Origin: Microvirga splendida
GTDB lineage: Bacteria > Pseudomonadota > Alphaproteobacteria > Rhizobiales > Beijerinckiaceae
Direction of reading: 5' to 3'
DNA length: 64,000 nucleotides
NCBI RefSeq assembly: GCF_016427565.1
Contig: NZ_JAELXT010000002.1
Coordinates: 62,001-126,000, forward strand
The translations under genes were made by a program, and so were the position numbers. This document shows, one piece after another, positions 55,928-63,485 of this stretch (the first letter of the stretch is position 1; the number at the start of each line of letters is the position of its first letter). The notes beneath the pieces are model-generated. The model was not told the origin of the DNA. It did not search any database and was given only the letters and a program-made list of their open reading frames with translations.

Positions 55928-56818
55928 ATGCACCTGCTCGACATTGACCAGCTGAGAACGTTCGTCGCCATTGCCGATACCGGGTCGTTCACCCGCGCGG
56001 CGGAGATCGTGCACAAGACGCAGAGCGCGGTGTCCATGCAGATGAAGCGCCTGGAGGACCGGGTCGGCAAGGCGATCTTCGAGCGCGACGGGCGCCTGTC
56101 GAAGCTCACCGACGAGGGCGAGCGCCTGCTGGACTATGCCCGCCGGATCGTGCGGCTCAACGCCGAGTGCATCGCGTCCTTCAACGACAACGAGCTCACC
56201 GGCCGTGTGCGCCTCGGCCTCCCCGACGATTACGCCGACCGCTACCTGCCGGAGATCCTGGCGCGCTTCTCGCGCTCCAACCCGAAGGCCGAGGTGACGG
56301 TGATGTGCGAGCCGACGCCGCAGCTCGTCGAGCGGGTGCAGCACGGCGATCTGGATCTGGCGATCATCACCCATGTGGATCGGCGCGGGCCGTCCGAGAT
56401 CGTGCGCATCGAGCAGCTTCTGTGGGTCACGTCGTCCCGCCACGGGGTACACGAGGAGACCCCGATCCCGCTGGCGCTCGGCCGCCCCAACTGCGACTGG
56501 CGCCACTCGGCCACGGAAGCGCTGGAGAGCGCCGACCGGCCCTTCCGCATCGCCTATGTGAGCTGGCATTCCACGGCCGTGGGCGCGGCCGTGCTGGCGG
56601 GTCTTGCGGTCTCGGTGCTGCCGGAAAGCGCCGTGCGCCCCGGCATGCGGATCCTCGGGCCGTCCGACGGCTTCCCGGCCCTGCCCTCGTGCAAGATCGG
56701 CCTCATCCGCGCCCGCGGCGAGGAGAACCCGCTGGCGGATGCGCTCGGCTTCCACATCAAGCAGTCGCTGGACAACCTCGGCTCCACCCGCAATGTGCAG
56801 CCGATCGCGGCGGAATGA
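55928..56818 (+). CDS. LysR-family transcriptional regulator
   Basis: A 296-residue regulator. The DNA-binding domain is residues 1-62 (LDIDQLRTFVAIADTGSFTRAAEIVHKTQSAVSMQMKRLE in blocks), and the effector domain follows from about residue 88. ATG 55928 gives the normal length. It is divergent from the DUF1127 gene and convergent with the DMT transporter gene (adjacent ends at 56818/56819). Effector and targets unknown; the transporter could be one. Confidence 0.92.
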   Translation: MHLLDIDQLRTFVAIADTGSFTRAAEIVHKTQSAVSMQMKRLEDRVGKAIFERDGRLSKLTDEGERLLDYARRIVRLNAECIASFNDNELTGRVRLGLPDDYADRYLPEILARFSRSNPKAEVTVMCEPTPQLVERVQHGDLDLAIITHVDRRGPSEIVRIEQLLWVTSSRHGVHEETPIPLALGRPNCDWRHSATEALESADRPFRIAYVSWHSTAVGAAVLAGLAVSVLPESAVRPGMRILGPSDGFPALPSCKIGLIRARGEENPLADALGFHIKQSLDNLGSTRNVQPIAAE

Positions 56819-57751
56819 TCAGGCTTTCGCAGCCGGCCGCCGCAGCACCAGCACGTTGCCGACGAGCGCCAGCACGACGCCGATGACGGCGAGCGGCGTC
56901 CACACATAGCCCTCGATCAGGGTCGAGACCGTGAGCGCCACGATGGGAAACAGCACCGTGGCGTAGCCCGCCCGCGCGGCCCCGAGACGCCGCAGCAGGG
57001 TCAGGTACGACATGAAGGCCAGCACCGACGCGCCGACCGCGAGATAGACGAGCGAGCCCACGTACTTCACCGTCGGCTCGATGATGAATTCGTTGCCGCG
57101 CACGAGGTTCATCGCCAGCAGCACCGCGCAGCCATAGGTCATGCCCCAGGCGGTGGCCGACAGAAGCGGCACGCCCCGGCGCTGCACCATGGTCGAGATC
57201 ATGTTGCCCGAGCAGAAGAACAGAGTGCCCATCACGCAAAGCGCCAGCCCCTGCAGGGCCGCCGCGTTGAAGCCCGCGCCCGTGATCTCCGGCCAGAACA
57301 GGAACACGATGCCTGCCACCCCGATCACGCCGCCCGCCGCCACCCTGGCCTCCGGCCGCTGCCGGAAGACCACGAACCCGAGCACCAGGTTGAACACGGA
57401 GGCGAGCGAGAACACCACCGAGAGCAGGCCGGACGGGATGCTCAAGCCCCCGTAATAGAACGAGATGAAGTTGAACGAGAACAGGCAGCACCCCACCGCC
57501 GCGAAGCGCAGGTGGTCGGCAGCCGCAAAGCGCACCTTGTGCCCCGTGGCCAGCACCCAGGCCCACATGAGCACGGCGGCCAACAGGAAGCGCCACAGCA
57601 CCGACATCTCCGGCGCCACGACCCCGAGCTGCGCCCGGATGCCGATCCAGCTCACGCCCCACAGGAACACGGTGGCGGCGTAAAGGCCGAGGGTCGAGCC
57701 GTCGATCCCGCTCGGGCTCTGGGCGGGCATGGCGGCGGTGGCGTGGCTCAT
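56819..57751 (-). CDS. DMT-superfamily (EamA) transporter
   Basis: A 310-residue inner-membrane protein with ten predicted transmembrane helices in two EamA repeats (about residues 15-150 and 165-300). It begins the fold with LGLYAATVFLWGVSWIGIRAQ. Members usually export amino acids or other metabolites. ATG 57751 (MSHATAAM) is chosen; the upstream extension is not membrane-compatible. The end touches the LysR gene. Confidence 0.9.
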   Translation of the reverse strand: MSHATAAMPAQSPSGIDGSTLGLYAATVFLWGVSWIGIRAQLGVVAPEMSVLWRFLLAAVLMWAWVLATGHKVRFAAADHLRFAAVGCCLFSFNFISFYYGGLSIPSGLLSVVFSLASVFNLVLGFVVFRQRPEARVAAGGVIGVAGIVFLFWPEITGAGFNAAALQGLALCVMGTLFFCSGNMISTMVQRRGVPLLSATAWGMTYGCAVLLAMNLVRGNEFIIEPTVKYVGSLVYLAVGASVLAFMSYLTLLRRLGAARAGYATVLFPIVALTVSTLIEGYVWTPLAVIGVVLALVGNVLVLRRPAAKA

Positions 57752-57831
57752 GGGGCAAATGTCCTCTTCAGGACCACCCGGATACGCCCTGCGAGACATC
57801 AGGACAAATGATGATATCTGATCGTTCTCCG

Positions 57832-57935
57832 TTGGAACGGTGATGAAACGTTCCAAGGCGCCGCCCTGGAACGCCCCCTAGAATGGGCTGAAACGCCCTG
57901 GAACGGCTTGGAACGCTCCAAATAGGGCGTTCCAG
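57832..57935. repeat. Cluster of six (C/T)TGGAACG repeats in both orientations
   Basis: TTGGAACG (57832), CGTTCCAA (57849), CTGGAACG (57866), CTGGAACG (57898), TTGGAACG (57908) and CGTTCCAG (57928). CCCTGGAACG at 57896 and CGTTCCAGGG ending at 57937 form 10-base inverted arms. Between them TTGGA/TCCAA makes an inner hairpin. It may be an operator array or a repeat element. Confidence 0.6.
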
Positions 57936-57963
57936 GGCCCCTTTCTCCAAGTTTTTCCGCCTT

Positions 57964-58059
57964 GTCATTCCCGGCCGGAGCGCAGCGGAGGGGAAGGGAA
58001 TCCACGGCGCCGAGGGTGAGGTGGATCCCCTTCCCGGCCTCATGGCCGCCGGGGACGAC
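57964..58059. repeat. Palindromic intergenic repeat, family A long variant (copy 2)
   Basis: Starts GTCATTCCCGGCCGGAGCGC and ends CGCCGGGGACGAC, with GGGAAGGGAATCCA against TGGATCCCCTTCCC inside. Near-identical to 51130-51227. An in-frame extension of the following gene into this repeat is not real coding sequence. Confidence 0.8.
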
Positions 58060-58111
58060 ACCAAGAAGCTCTCCTCGCCAACCTTGACCATGGCCTCATG
58101 CCTCCTATATT

Positions 58112-58126
58112 GTTCGCGTTTTGTTC
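58112..58126 (+). promoter_or_regulatory. LexA (SOS) box, GTTC-N7-GTTC
   Basis: GTTCGCGTTTTGTTC matches the alphaproteobacterial LexA operator and shares GTTTTGTTC with the box at 4149. It ends 26 bp before the ATG of the helix-turn-helix gene at 58153. Confidence 0.7.
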
Positions 58127-58152
58127 TAGTTTCTTGCGACGAGCCGATTGCC

Positions 58153-58758
58153 ATGACCATAGACGCCACCCCCTCCCCCTCGAGCCCCGACCAGCCTGCC
58201 ACCTCAGCCATCCGTGAGAAGCTGCCGCCGGAGCGGATCGCCCTCATGCGCGACTGGGTGGAATGCACCACCAAGTCCTTCAAACGCATCGGTGAGGCGC
58301 TCGGGGTCTCGGCCTCCACCGTGTCGCGCTATGCGGCGGAGGGCGAGTGGAAGCGTCCGCCGGGAGCGGCGCTCCCCTCCCGCCCGGCGCGGCCCAATCC
58401 GGCGCCGGAACGCCGGCGCAACCCCGTGCGCCCTGCGACGGGCGAGCGGCGCCAGGAGCTTACGGACAAGCTCTGGCGCCTCGCCGAGCGCCACGCGGAG
58501 GCGCTGGAGCACCAGCCCATCGCCCAGGCCCAGCGCGCCCTCCAGCCGCTCGCCCGCCTCACCCGGACGCTGGGCGAGATGGACAAGCACGCCCACCCGC
58601 CCTTAGCCCCAGGGCAATACGAGATCGACAACCAACCCCGCCGCAGCCTGCACGAGCTGCGCGACGAACTCGCCGTCCATCTGGAGCGCATCGAGCGCGA
58701 GGAGCGGGAGTATGATGAGCGCTATCGCTGGACGTTCGAGAATGGCGGGGGAATATGA
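58153..58758 (+). CDS. Helix-turn-helix protein behind a LexA box, function unknown
   Basis: A 201-residue protein I cannot name. After a Pro/Ser-rich start (TPSPSSPDQPA) there is a clear helix-turn-helix at about residues 40-72: RDWVECTTKSFKRIGEALGV, then SASTVSRYAAEGEWKRPPGA. It resembles the DNA-binding part of small terminase-like or resolvase-like regulators. A basic Pro/Arg linker (75-100) follows, then a helical charged C-terminus (LWRLAERHAEALEH, then LHELRDELAVHLERIEREER), probably a coiled coil for dimerisation. ATG 58153 is chosen because longer starts run into the LexA box and the palindromic repeat. It is probably induced by DNA damage (inference). Confidence 0.75.
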   Translation: MTIDATPSPSSPDQPATSAIREKLPPERIALMRDWVECTTKSFKRIGEALGVSASTVSRYAAEGEWKRPPGAALPSRPARPNPAPERRRNPVRPATGERRQELTDKLWRLAERHAEALEHQPIAQAQRALQPLARLTRTLGEMDKHAHPPLAPGQYEIDNQPRRSLHELRDELAVHLERIEREEREYDERYRWTFENGGGI

Positions 58759-59028
58759 GGAGAAATCGAGGATCAGGGAAGGACCGTCAAAGCACCTTTC
58801 AACATCCTCATCCGGGGCGACCGTCAACCCGGAGCTGACCTTAACGTCTTCGGTTCCGCGTAGGACAAGCTGTCGTGTGCTGCATTAGCCCCGCGCTCAA
58901 GGTGATCCGAAGATTAACTGTATCGGCGCAATTCCGGGATTAGCCGGTATGGTATTGTTGACTTGCCTCCCGGATCGGCGAAGCTAAGACTATAGACACG
59001 ATATCGTGGTGGATTGAGGAGGCGAGCG

Positions 59029-59073
59029 ATGAGCACCCCCTCAAGGCATGAGGCCCTTCCACCGGGCCGGTGA
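59029..59073 (+). CDS. Possible 14-residue leader peptide
   Basis: ATG at 59029 has GAGGAGG 6 bases upstream, the best ribosome-binding site of the region, and reads MSTPSRHEALPPGR before a TGA. It is followed within 20 bp by a terminator-like hairpin, an arrangement that recalls attenuation leaders. No run of one amino acid is present to suggest a signal, so this is tentative. Confidence 0.25.
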   Translation: MSTPSRHEALPPGR

Positions 59074-59090
59074 GAGTCCGGCATTTTCAG

Positions 59091-59115
59091 GTCTGTCAGC
59101 ACAGACTGATTTTTT
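59091..59115 (+). terminator. Terminator-like hairpin in the leader
   Basis: GTCTGT and ACAGAC with loop CAGC, followed after three bases by TTTTTT. It lies 80 bp before the likely start of the GGDEF/EAL gene. It could end the upstream transcript or act as an attenuator. Confidence 0.6.
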
Positions 59116-59194
59116 CCCATACGTTCCAAGTAGAATACTAAAGATATTCAAGGCCATAAGAAGAACAATCTGGCATAGGGCGGTCCGTAACATC

Positions 59195-61519
59195 ATGCCG
59201 GCCACCCTCATGCGATGGGTGGCAAAATTGCGCAACGAAGATTTCTCAATCAACCGGGCGGGTCCGAATGTCTCAAGCGGGGCTCTGCCACTGATCGCGT
59301 TGATCACCCTGACAGCCCTCTGCCTTGCAGCATTGGCCGTGTATTGGGCAGTCCGTCAGAGTGATGCAGCCGCCATTGAGCGCCAGGTGGAGATGACGGA
59401 ACGGAGTGTTCAAGGCATCCTGCGCGAGCTTTCGCTGCAACAGGAGGTCGTAGCCGTTTGGGACGACCCGGTCCTCCAGCTCAGCAAGATGCCTTTGGAC
59501 GCACAGTGGCTGGATGAGAATCTCGGCTCCTGGCTCACCCGCACCTATGGGCATGATCAGGTCTACATTCTGAACGCTCAGGATGAGCCCGTCTTTGCCG
59601 CTGCCGATGGCGCTCCGGTCGAACCACGCACCTTCAGCAAGATCGAACGGGAGCTTGGAATCCATCTTGCGGAACTGCGGGAGACGCAAGCACCGCTTCA
59701 TCAGGATTCCACCGGGTCCGCGCAGGACGGGAAGCATCTGACCTCAGGACGGGCAGTGTACGATGCCCATCTCCTGAAGCTGACAGGCCGGCCCGCAGCT
59801 GTCAGCGCCATGAAAATCGTTCCTCATACGGATGAGATCACACAGCAGTCCGGGAGCGAGTTCATTCTGGTCAGTGTTCGCTTTCTCGATGGTATATTCC
59901 TCCAGCGACTCTCCGAGAAAAACCTCATCGAGGGACTGCACTTCTCATCGACAGAGTACAAAGCGGGCGCTGAGGTCTCAGTTCTGCTCAACTCCGATGC
60001 GGGAGGCCGCATCGGCTACTTCGTCTGGACGCCTGAGACACCAGGCACCAAGATCCTCGGCATCATTGGACCGGCCGGCGCTCTGTTCAGCGTGCTCATT
60101 CTTGTTCTGATGGGGCTGCTTCTTGGCTGGCTTTCACGCGCGATGTCGGCTCTTCAAACCATGGTCGTCGAACTCCGCGCCAGCGAGGCCCAGGCTCAGC
60201 ACCTTGCCTTCCACGATGTGCTCACGGGCTTGCCGAACCGGGCTTTGTTCGACGATCGTCTTGATCAGGCCCTGGCCCGCACCCAGCGCGGTGAAAAAGT
60301 CTCCGTGCTGATGCTGGACCTGGACCGCTTCAAACATGTGAACGACACATTGGGACATCACGCCGGCGACAGTCTCATCCGGGAGCTGGCAGGACGGCTG
60401 TCGAAGCTCCTGAGGAGCAGCGACACGGTTGCACGCCTGGGGGGAGACGAGTTCGCTATCGTGCAGACAGGGATTGCAGGCGACGAGGATATCGACGCTC
60501 TGTGCATCCGCATTCTTGCAGCTGTTCGCGAGCCCTTTGATGTTCTTGACCATCAAGCTTTCGTGGGCGTGAGCATCGGCATCGCTGTAGCGCCCGATGC
60601 AGGCTCCGACCGTGTTGAGATCATGCGAAAAGCCGACATTGCCCTCTATCGCGCCAAAGCAGAAGGTCGAGGCTGCTACCGCCTGTTCACGGCTGAGATG
60701 GACGAGACTGTCAAGGTACGTGGAACCATTGAGGAGGAACTCCGAGCCGCTTTGATGTCGGGAGAAGGACTGGAGGTCGCTTATCAGCCTCAAGTCGCGG
60801 GAGCAGGCAAGCCTATCGTGGGCCTCGAGGCACTGGTGCGCTGGCGCCACCCTACACGAGGAGTGATTCTGCCCGATCAGTTCATCCCGGTTGCCGAACA
60901 AACAGGCCTGATCTCGCAGCTGGGAGAATGGGTTCTGCGGGAGGCTTGTGCAACATCGCGCCACTGGCCCAATCTGTTCGTCTCGGTCAACCTGTCACCG
61001 GTCCAATTCCGCATTGATGGCTTTGCAGAGCGCGTGATGGAGGTTGCCCGCGAGACCGGCGCGGATCCTGGAAAGATTGAGCTCGAGATCACCGAGGGTG
61101 TCCTCCTCGACGACGGAGGTCAAACGGCTCAGACGTTGAGGAAGTTGCGGGCGGCAGGTTTCAGGATCGCGCTCGATGACTTTGGAACCGGCTACTCGAG
61201 TCTTGGCTATCTGCACCGCTACGAAGTGGACAAGATCAAGATTGATCGCTCCTTCGTGAGCAGTTTGGGACGGGAAGAGAGCGCGGCGGCAATCATCAAT
61301 GCAATCGTCGCCCTGGGCCAGGCAATGAACCTGACAGTCACGGCCGAAGGGGTCGAAACCAAGGAACAGGAACATTTCCTGCGCAGTGCCGGCTGTGACG
61401 AACTGCAGGGCTATCGGTACTTCAAAGCCCTTTCCAAGGAGCAGGTCGCACGTTTTCTCGATCACGCGCCACAACCTGAACGGAGAGGCGCTCTTACGGT
61501 TGCATCCTCAACGATCTGA
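59195..61519 (+). CDS. Membrane GGDEF/EAL protein with CHASE4-like sensor
   Basis: A cyclic-di-GMP signalling protein (774 aa from ATG 59195; the frame is open to 59048). Order: transmembrane helix (about 30-50), periplasmic CHASE4-like domain (about 60-285, with VVAVWDDPVLQ and VYILNAQDEPVFA), transmembrane helix (about 292-315), GGDEF (about 340-500) and EAL (about 510-765). The active GGDEF motif (LGGDEFA) and the I-site RSSD are intact, as are EAL in VGLEALVRW, LEITEG and DDFGTGYSSLG, so both activities look possible. The exact start is uncertain. GC content is somewhat lower than that of its neighbours. Confidence 0.88.
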   Translation: MPATLMRWVAKLRNEDFSINRAGPNVSSGALPLIALITLTALCLAALAVYWAVRQSDAAAIERQVEMTERSVQGILRELSLQQEVVAVWDDPVLQLSKMPLDAQWLDENLGSWLTRTYGHDQVYILNAQDEPVFAAADGAPVEPRTFSKIERELGIHLAELRETQAPLHQDSTGSAQDGKHLTSGRAVYDAHLLKLTGRPAAVSAMKIVPHTDEITQQSGSEFILVSVRFLDGIFLQRLSEKNLIEGLHFSSTEYKAGAEVSVLLNSDAGGRIGYFVWTPETPGTKILGIIGPAGALFSVLILVLMGLLLGWLSRAMSALQTMVVELRASEAQAQHLAFHDVLTGLPNRALFDDRLDQALARTQRGEKVSVLMLDLDRFKHVNDTLGHHAGDSLIRELAGRLSKLLRSSDTVARLGGDEFAIVQTGIAGDEDIDALCIRILAAVREPFDVLDHQAFVGVSIGIAVAPDAGSDRVEIMRKADIALYRAKAEGRGCYRLFTAEMDETVKVRGTIEEELRAALMSGEGLEVAYQPQVAGAGKPIVGLEALVRWRHPTRGVILPDQFIPVAEQTGLISQLGEWVLREACATSRHWPNLFVSVNLSPVQFRIDGFAERVMEVARETGADPGKIELEITEGVLLDDGGQTAQTLRKLRAAGFRIALDDFGTGYSSLGYLHRYEVDKIKIDRSFVSSLGREESAAAIINAIVALGQAMNLTVTAEGVETKEQEHFLRSAGCDELQGYRYFKALSKEQVARFLDHAPQPERRGALTVASSTI

Positions 61520-61785
61520 GAGCAGGATTGAGGGAGAAGCTGTACGTCGGTTGGCGCCCTCGCGGATGCTATAAGGAATGGATCACGTCCAGCCTGATGA
61601 CCGCTGGCGGCATAGACCTGAAGGCAAACCTATGCCCTGCTGCTTCTTCAACATGGATACCGGCGAGGACGTCCACGCCGCTCCCACAGGGCGGGACCGC
61701 GCAACGCAGATCAGACCTGCGAGATAATGATGGCCCCCAGTTCTACTTCTAGTTCTACCAGGCCTGTGGATATGTGTGAATAAAG
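61520..61785. other. Gene-free region between GGDEF/EAL gene and umuD remnant
   Basis: About 266 bp with no supportable gene. Near its right end GTTC-N8-GTTC (61740-61755) looks like a LexA box with one extra base. Confidence 0.5.
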
Positions 61786-62090
61786 CACCTCATCGGCGGA
61801 ACGGTAAGCGTTCCGGTGATGGGTCATGTTGTGTGCGCAGGCTTCCCCTCCCCGGCCCAGGACCAGGGCAACGTGGAGCTTCCGCGCTGGATGGCGCCCA
61901 ATCCGGCCTTCACGTTTCTCTTCAAGGTGGGCGGCCACTCGATGATCAAGGCGCGGATCTTTCCCGGCGACGGGCTCGTCGTCGACCGCAGCATCACGCC
62001 AGCGAACCGCCACATCGTCGTGAGGGCATCGACGGGGAGCGCAGCGTCGAGCGGCTGCTGCTGAAAGTCGGTCGCGTCCGCCCCCGTCAT
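61786..62090 (+). pseudogene. umuD-like (S24 autoprotease) pseudogene
   Basis: The translated frame matches UmuD: VSVPVMGHVVCAGFPSPAQD carries the Ala-Gly cleavage site. PNPAFTFLFKVGGHSMIKA has the catalytic-serine region (GHSM where GDSM is usual), followed by FPGDGLVVDRSITP. It is broken in three ways. No start codon lies before the conserved N-terminus (a stop is at 61777). A one-base loss near 62022 shifts the frame, so the rest (GIDGERSVERLLLKVGR) lies in another frame. The residue in the catalytic-lysine position (SVERL, usually TVKRL) is Glu. No umuC or dinB is adjacent. Confidence 0.75.
61797..61815. repeat. Perfect inverted repeat CGGAACG-N5-CGTTCCG
   Basis: Arms of 7 bases around GTAAG, overlapping the 5' end of the umuD remnant. 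It shares the GGAACG core with the cluster at 57832-57935. Confidence 0.5.
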
Positions 62091-62167
62091 TCTTTGACCA
62101 TTTTCCTGTTCACCTTGGCTTCGCGATTCACTCCACCGTTGCAGCCTCGAACGTTGAAAGGATCATC

Positions 62168-62797
62168 GTGACTCGGAATCCAGAAAGACGCGCCGCCACA
62201 ACTCGCAACCTCATGATCACCGGCCTCACCGTCGCGGCCGTCGCCGGTTGGGGCGCCTATGCGTATTCGGCGCTCTCGTCCATGCAGCTCGAACAACGGC
62301 TGAACGGGCAAGCGGCCGCCCTTCAGGATTATCAGGCGCAGTTTCTGCAGCAGCGCCGGAAAGCCGAGGAGGGAGCGCGCGAGATCGCGAGGCTTCAGGA
62401 GCAGCTCGTGGCGGTGCGAGGCGACAACGAGCGTCTCGCTTTGAGCGCCAAGGAGACCGAGGCAACGCTTGCGACGGCCGAGGCACAACTGGCATCGCTC
62501 CAGAAGCTCCACGGGCCTCCGGCCCTCGGCAATGCGCCGGCCTTGCGCGGCATCACGCCCGTGCCCGCGAAGCAGGATATCCTGGTCGCGCAGGAGACGC
62601 TCACGCGGCTCGGATTCGGCGACCTCGAAGCCGATGGCGTCATGGGGCCGAGCACACGGCAGGCGATCGAGGCGTTTCAGCGGGTGGCTGGGCTGACCGT
62701 GACCGGCGAGCTCCACGGCCTGACGCTGCAATCCCTCATGAGATCCGCAAAAGTCGTCGCGGCGCAGAACGCGCGGGCCGAGCCGCTCCCCGAGTGA
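62168..62797 (+). CDS. Membrane-anchored peptidoglycan-binding domain protein
   Basis: A 209-residue protein with an N-terminal transmembrane anchor (about residues 15-35, NLMITGLTVAAVAGWGAYAY), a coiled coil of about 75 residues (QLEQRLNGQAAALQDYQAQF, continuing to ASLQKL), and a C-terminal peptidoglycan-binding-1 domain (QETLTRLGFGDLEADGVMGP, then STRQAIEAFQRVAGLTVTG). It may tether the cell wall to the inner membrane. Start is GTG 62168, with AAAGGA upstream. Function beyond wall binding is unknown. Confidence 0.87.
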   Translation: MTRNPERRAATTRNLMITGLTVAAVAGWGAYAYSALSSMQLEQRLNGQAAALQDYQAQFLQQRRKAEEGAREIARLQEQLVAVRGDNERLALSAKETEATLATAEAQLASLQKLHGPPALGNAPALRGITPVPAKQDILVAQETLTRLGFGDLEADGVMGPSTRQAIEAFQRVAGLTVTGELHGLTLQSLMRSAKVVAAQNARAEPLPE

Positions 62798-62919
62798 CGG
62801 CCGGCCGCCGAGGGAAGACGCTCGCCAGGCTCACAGTTTCGTGAACCTGCGGTAAGCCCCTGTGCATTCTGCGGGATCCTCGATGGCTTACGGCTGCGAG
62901 AGCGGCCGACGCGACGCAG

Positions 62920-62935
62920 TTAACCCTCAGGTAAC
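62920..62935 (+). promoter_or_regulatory. Weak CtrA-like site
   Basis: TTAACCCTCAGGTAAC fits TTAA-N7-TTAAC with one mismatch, 53 bp before the IalB-like gene. Low confidence. Confidence 0.25.
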
Positions 62936-62987
62936 CTCGTCTTGGAAGGTTGCGGGCTCCGCAACCCGCAAGGCGAGTATCCTGTAG

Positions 62988-63485
62988 ATGAAGGTTTTGA
63001 GCACGGCTGTCGCATTCGTTGTCCTCTCGAGCACCTGTGCCTTTGCACAGACGCCACGAATGGTCGCATCGCGCGACAGCTGGAGCGCCTGGAAGGGTTA
63101 CGAGGACAAATCGACGATCTGCTACGTGTTTTCCGACGCTTCGTCGAAGAAGCCGGAGCACCTCGATCATGGTCGCGTGAGCCTGTTCGTGCGCCGGCTC
63201 AAGAGCGGCCAGACTCGCACCGAAGCCAGCCTGCAGGCCGGCTATCGCTTCGCACCGGCGGCGATCCGTATCGCGGTGGACGGCAAGAGCTTCACCATGA
63301 TCCCGCGCGGGAACTACGCCTGGCTGCGCCGCGCCGAGCGCGAGGCCGAGTTCGCCCACGCGCTCGAGAAGGGGCGTGTGGCAACCGTCGAGGCAACCTC
63401 GAGGCGCGGCAACAGGACCACCTACACCTTCTCGCTCAAGGGCTTCACCGCCGCCATGAAGAGCACCCGCAAGGGATGCCGGTGA
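62988..63485 (+). CDS. IalB-family secreted protein
   Basis: A 165-residue protein with signal peptide (MKVLSTAVAFVVLSSTCAFAQ) and the IalB-like pattern: DSWSAWKGYEDKSTICYVFSD, then GYRFAPAAIRIAVDGKSFTM and SRRGNRTTYTFSLKGFTAAM. The likely disulfide pairs the cysteine in TICYVF with the one in the C-terminal KGCR. It is a more distant relative of the IalB protein at 32094. The next gene starts inside its stop region (GTG at 63482), so they are coupled. Confidence 0.82.
   Translation: MKVLSTAVAFVVLSSTCAFAQTPRMVASRDSWSAWKGYEDKSTICYVFSDASSKKPEHLDHGRVSLFVRRLKSGQTRTEASLQAGYRFAPAAIRIAVDGKSFTMIPRGNYAWLRRAEREAEFAHALEKGRVATVEATSRRGNRTTYTFSLKGFTAAMKSTRKGCR

Larger units (their letters stand above)
57752..58152. 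other. 401-bp divergent region with repeats and LexA box
   Basis: From left to right: leader of the transporter gene, a cluster of six GGAACG-type repeats (57832-57935), a family A palindrome (57964-58059), and a LexA box (58112-58126). No gene is supported. Confidence 0.75.
58759..59194. other. 436-bp leader region of the second GGDEF/EAL gene
   Basis: Contains a 14-codon reading frame with a strong ribosome-binding site (59029-59073), a hairpin GCCGG/CCGGC (59066-59082), a terminator-like hairpin (59091-59115) and an AT-rich stretch (59108-59160). No larger gene is supported. Confidence 0.55.

Noticed and set aside
59061-59090. Sequence GCCGGTGAGAGTCCGGC, reminiscent of part of a cobalamin riboswitch
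   Set aside because: The other conserved cobalamin riboswitch elements (including the B12 box GCCACTG) are absent on either side.
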